From NCBI GenBank assembly GCA_031401035.1, contig JANNRA010000169.1, forward strand, positions 1 through 7,468: a stretch of 7,468 bases of DNA, written 5' to 3'. Below are positions 5,186 to 7,468 of this stretch, piece after piece. Below the pieces are notes generated by a model. That model searched no databases and had not been told where the DNA came from. It saw nothing but the letters and a program-made list of their open reading frames with translations. Position 1 is the stretch's first letter, and each line of letters begins with the position of its first letter. This DNA comes from JANNRA01 sp031401035 (GTDB lineage Bacteria > Desulfobacterota > Binatia > HRBIN30 > CADEER01). The translations under genes were made by a program, and so were the position numbers.

Positions 5186-7405
5186 ATGATGTCGAGTCGT
5201 TCGCTGTATCTCGCCGCCGCCCTCGCCCTCGCCGGCTGTGGCGGCGAGCACCTCGGCCCGGGTGACATCACTCAGGCGGCGCTGCCGAAGGCGGTCGTCG
5301 AGGCGCGCACGACGACGCAGCGCGAGGTGCTGGCCGAGTTGGCGCCGGGGGCGGCGCCCGACACGCAGATCCTCTTCGGCGACCTGCACGTGCACACCAC
5401 CTTCTCGCCCGACGCCTTCATGCGCAGCTTGCCGATGCTCAACGGCGAGGGCGCGCATCCGCCGGCGGATGCCTGCGACTATGCGCGCTTCTGCTCCGAC
5501 CTCGACTTCTGGAGCATCAACGACCACGCCGAAGGCGTCTCGCCGCGCCACTGGCAGGAGACGAAGGAATCGATCCGCCAGTGCAACGCCCTGGCCGGCG
5601 ACCCGAAGAATCCGGACGTGGTCGCGTACCTCGGCTGGGAATGGACGCAGGTCGGCCAGACGCCGGCCGATCACTACGGTCACAAGAACGTCATCTTCCG
5701 GGACCTCGGCGACGACCAGGTGCCGGCGCGGCCGATCAGCGCCCTCAGCCCGCAACTGGTCGGCGCCCTGCGCGCGCCGGCGCCGTTCTGGCAGCGCATC
5801 CAGTTGCCGCTCTTCGACTGGCCGAACCGGCAGCGCTACTTCGACTTCGGTGCCTACCAGGAAGAACTGCGCGCCGCGCCGATGTGCCCGGAGGGCGTCG
5901 ATTCGCGCCAGCTGCCGGCCGACTGCCACGAGTCGGCGCAGACCCCCGATGCGCTCTTCGAGAAGCTGTCGCAGTGGGGCTTCGACACCTTCGTCATCCC
6001 GCACGGCACCACCTGGGGCCTGTACACGCCGCCGGGCAGCGCCTGGGACAAGCAGCTCAAGGGGGCGATGCACGACCCCGACAAACAGTCGCTGATCGAG
6101 ATCTATTCCGGACACGGCAATTCCGAGGAGTTCCGCGCCTGGAACGACGTGGTGTTCGACGCCGACGGCGCCCCGAGCTGCCCGGAGCCGACGGCTGACT
6201 ACCTGCCGTGCTGCTGGCAGGCGGGCGAGATCATCCGCGCGCGCTGCGGCGACACGCCGGCCGACACGTGCGAGGCGCGCGTGACGACGGCCCGCCTCAA
6301 CTACCTGAAGGCGGGCGTCGCCGGACGCATCACCGTGCCGGGCAGCACCATCGACGACTGGAAGGACTGCGGGCACTGCCGCGACTGCTTCAACCCGGCG
6401 TTCAACTACCGGCCGCGCAGTTCGAGCCAGTACATCGCCGCGATCAGCAACTTCGACGGCCCCGGCGGCGACCCGCGCCGCTTCAAGTTCGGCTACATCG
6501 CCTCGAGCGATAACCACACCGCCCGGCCCGGCACGGGGTACAAGGAGATCACCCGGCGCCGCATCACCGAGGCCGCCGGACCGCGCGACGCCGCTTGGTT
6601 CAAGCGCGTGTTCGGCGCGCCGGCGGAGGCGACGCCGGAGTCGGTGCCCTTCGATCCCACCGTGGCGCGCGGCATCCGGGGCTTCCAGCTCGTCGACCTC
6701 GAACGCCAGGCGTCGTTCTTCATGACCGGCGGCCTGGCGGCGGTGCACAGCGCCGGCCGCGACCGCGAGGCAATCTGGAACGCGCTGAAGGCGCGCAACC
6801 TCTACGCCACCAGCGGCGAGCGCATCCTGCTCTGGTTCGACCTGCTCAACGGCCCGCGCGGCGAGGCGCCGATGGGCAGCGAAGTGGCAATGTCGCAGGC
6901 GCCGCGCTTCCGCGTCCGCGCCGCCGGCGCCTTCAAGCAACTGCCCGGCTGCCCCGAGTACACCACCAAGACGGTGTCGCAGGACCGCCTCGAGAAGCTG
7001 TGCCACGGCGAGTGCTACAACCCGAGCGACGAGCGGCGGCTCATCACGCGGATCGAGGTCGTGCGCATCCGGCCGCAGAAGGTGCAGGGCGAACCGGTCG
7101 CGGCGCTGATCGAGGACCCATGGCGGCGCTTCGAGTGCGCGCCCAAGGCCGACGGCTGCGCGGTTGAGTTCGAGGACCCGGACTACGCCGTCGCCGGCCG
7201 CGACACGACCTACTACGTGCGTGCCATCCAGGAGCCCACCGACGCCGTCAACGCCGGCGGCCTGCGCTGCGAGTACGACGCCACCGGCGCCTGCGTGAAG
7301 GTCAACCCGTGCTTCGGCGACTACCGCACGCCGTACGACGACGACTGCCTCACCCAGAACGAGGAACGCGCCTGGTCGTCGCCGATCTACGTCAACCAGG
7401 GGTGA
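5186..7405 (+). CDS. DUF3604 family PHP-fold lipoprotein, predicted metal-dependent hydrolase
   Basis: The 739-residue product begins with a type II signal peptide (MMSSRSLYLAAALALAGC) whose lipobox is LAGC, so C18 should be lipidated and the protein anchored in the envelope. The rest carries PHP-like metal-binding motifs typical of DUF3604: GDLHVHT (65-71; D66, H68, H70), SINDHAEG (110-117; D113, H114), GWEW (150-153; E152), IPHG (271-274; H273), YSGHGNSE (307-314) and SSDNH (440-444). These could bind two or three metal ions for phosphoester or related hydrolysis, but no substrate is known for the family, so the reaction is inference. About two dozen cysteines are present, including CGHCRDC (395-401), which suits an exported disulfide-bonded protein. 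Residues after about 560 look like a C-terminal beta-rich region. The start at 5186 fits the AGGGGG ribosome binding site. The gene follows pfp by 106 bases holding repeats and ends before a strong hairpin, so it is likely its own transcript. Confidence 0.9.
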   Translation: MMSSRSLYLAAALALAGCGGEHLGPGDITQAALPKAVVEARTTTQREVLAELAPGAAPDTQILFGDLHVHTTFSPDAFMRSLPMLNGEGAHPPADACDYARFCSDLDFWSINDHAEGVSPRHWQETKESIRQCNALAGDPKNPDVVAYLGWEWTQVGQTPADHYGHKNVIFRDLGDDQVPARPISALSPQLVGALRAPAPFWQRIQLPLFDWPNRQRYFDFGAYQEELRAAPMCPEGVDSRQLPADCHESAQTPDALFEKLSQWGFDTFVIPHGTTWGLYTPPGSAWDKQLKGAMHDPDKQSLIEIYSGHGNSEEFRAWNDVVFDADGAPSCPEPTADYLPCCWQAGEIIRARCGDTPADTCEARVTTARLNYLKAGVAGRITVPGSTIDDWKDCGHCRDCFNPAFNYRPRSSSQYIAAISNFDGPGGDPRRFKFGYIASSDNHTARPGTGYKEITRRRITEAAGPRDAAWFKRVFGAPAEATPESVPFDPTVARGIRGFQLVDLERQASFFMTGGLAAVHSAGRDREAIWNALKARNLYATSGERILLWFDLLNGPRGEAPMGSEVAMSQAPRFRVRAAGAFKQLPGCPEYTTKTVSQDRLEKLCHGECYNPSDERRLITRIEVVRIRPQKVQGEPVAALIEDPWRRFECAPKADGCAVEFEDPDYAVAGRDTTYYVRAIQEPTDAVNAGGLRCEYDATGACVKVNPCFGDYRTPYDDDCLTQNEERAWSSPIYVNQG

Positions 7406-7437
7406 CAGAGGTGCGGGGGAAGGGGACGTTGGGGCGA

Positions 7438-7468
7438 AACGGCCACTTCCGCGGCAGAAGTGGCCGTT
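7438..7468 (+). terminator. Intrinsic terminator hairpin after the DUF3604 gene
   Basis: A perfect 12-pair stem, AACGGCCACTTC (7438-7449) with GAAGTGGCCGTT (7457-7468), encloses a seven-base loop CGCGGCA. It starts 32 bases after the stop codon. The right arm ends in TT at the window edge, so the expected T-run lies outside and cannot be seen. The A-rich start of the left arm means it could serve in both directions. Confidence 0.75.

Noticed and set aside
5087..7006. A 639-residue open frame on the minus strand opposite the DUF3604 gene
   Set aside because: It is antisense to a gene with full PHP-like motifs and a lipobox, has no recognisable domain, and its end runs through the intergenic repeat.

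Overview
This is a high-GC bacterial window from a Gram-negative-like organism. One protein has a lipoprotein lipobox, one an N-terminal export signal with a C-terminal membrane anchor, and the codon bias is strongly G/C-ending. The gene mix suggests a deltaproteobacteria-like environmental lineage (Binatia or Myxococcota type): a DUF3604 lipoprotein, an exported cohesin-like protein with a C-terminal arginine-rich tail, and a pyrophosphate-type phosphofructokinase. That placement is only a guess; no rRNA or other firm marker is present.

Layout from left to right. Bases 1 to about 82 are AT-rich (29 of the first 80 bases are G/C, against 58 of the next 80, counted by hand) and do not match the rest. 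They abut a minus-strand UvrA-type excinuclease gene that is cut off after about 190 residues. Divergent from it is a plus-strand gene for a peptidoglycan-binding plus CHAP/amidase-like protein (748-1512). It converges on a minus-strand set transcribed leftward from 3669: an exported cohesin-like Cys-rich protein, a class III adenylate cyclase with an Rv1264-like N-terminal regulatory domain, and, 33 bases later, a small four-helix membrane protein of DUF4345 type. Divergent from that set, on the plus strand, come a 434-residue phosphofructokinase with the residues of the PPi-dependent type (3775-5079) and a 739-residue DUF3604/PHP-fold lipoprotein (5186-7405), with a strong terminator hairpin at the window end.

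How they fit together. The cyclase and the DUF4345 gene look like a two-gene unit, so a signalling enzyme with a membrane partner is possible but unproven. The phosphofructokinase is glycolytic or gluconeogenic housekeeping. The lipoprotein and the cohesin-like protein are envelope proteins of unknown substrate. I see no CRISPR array, tRNA, rRNA, transposase or phage gene module. Intergenic gaps are all about 110 bases or shorter. The most unusual items are the compositional junction that truncates uvrA, the tandem CTCCGTGT intergenic repeat before the lipoprotein gene, and the cyclase/DUF4345 pair.
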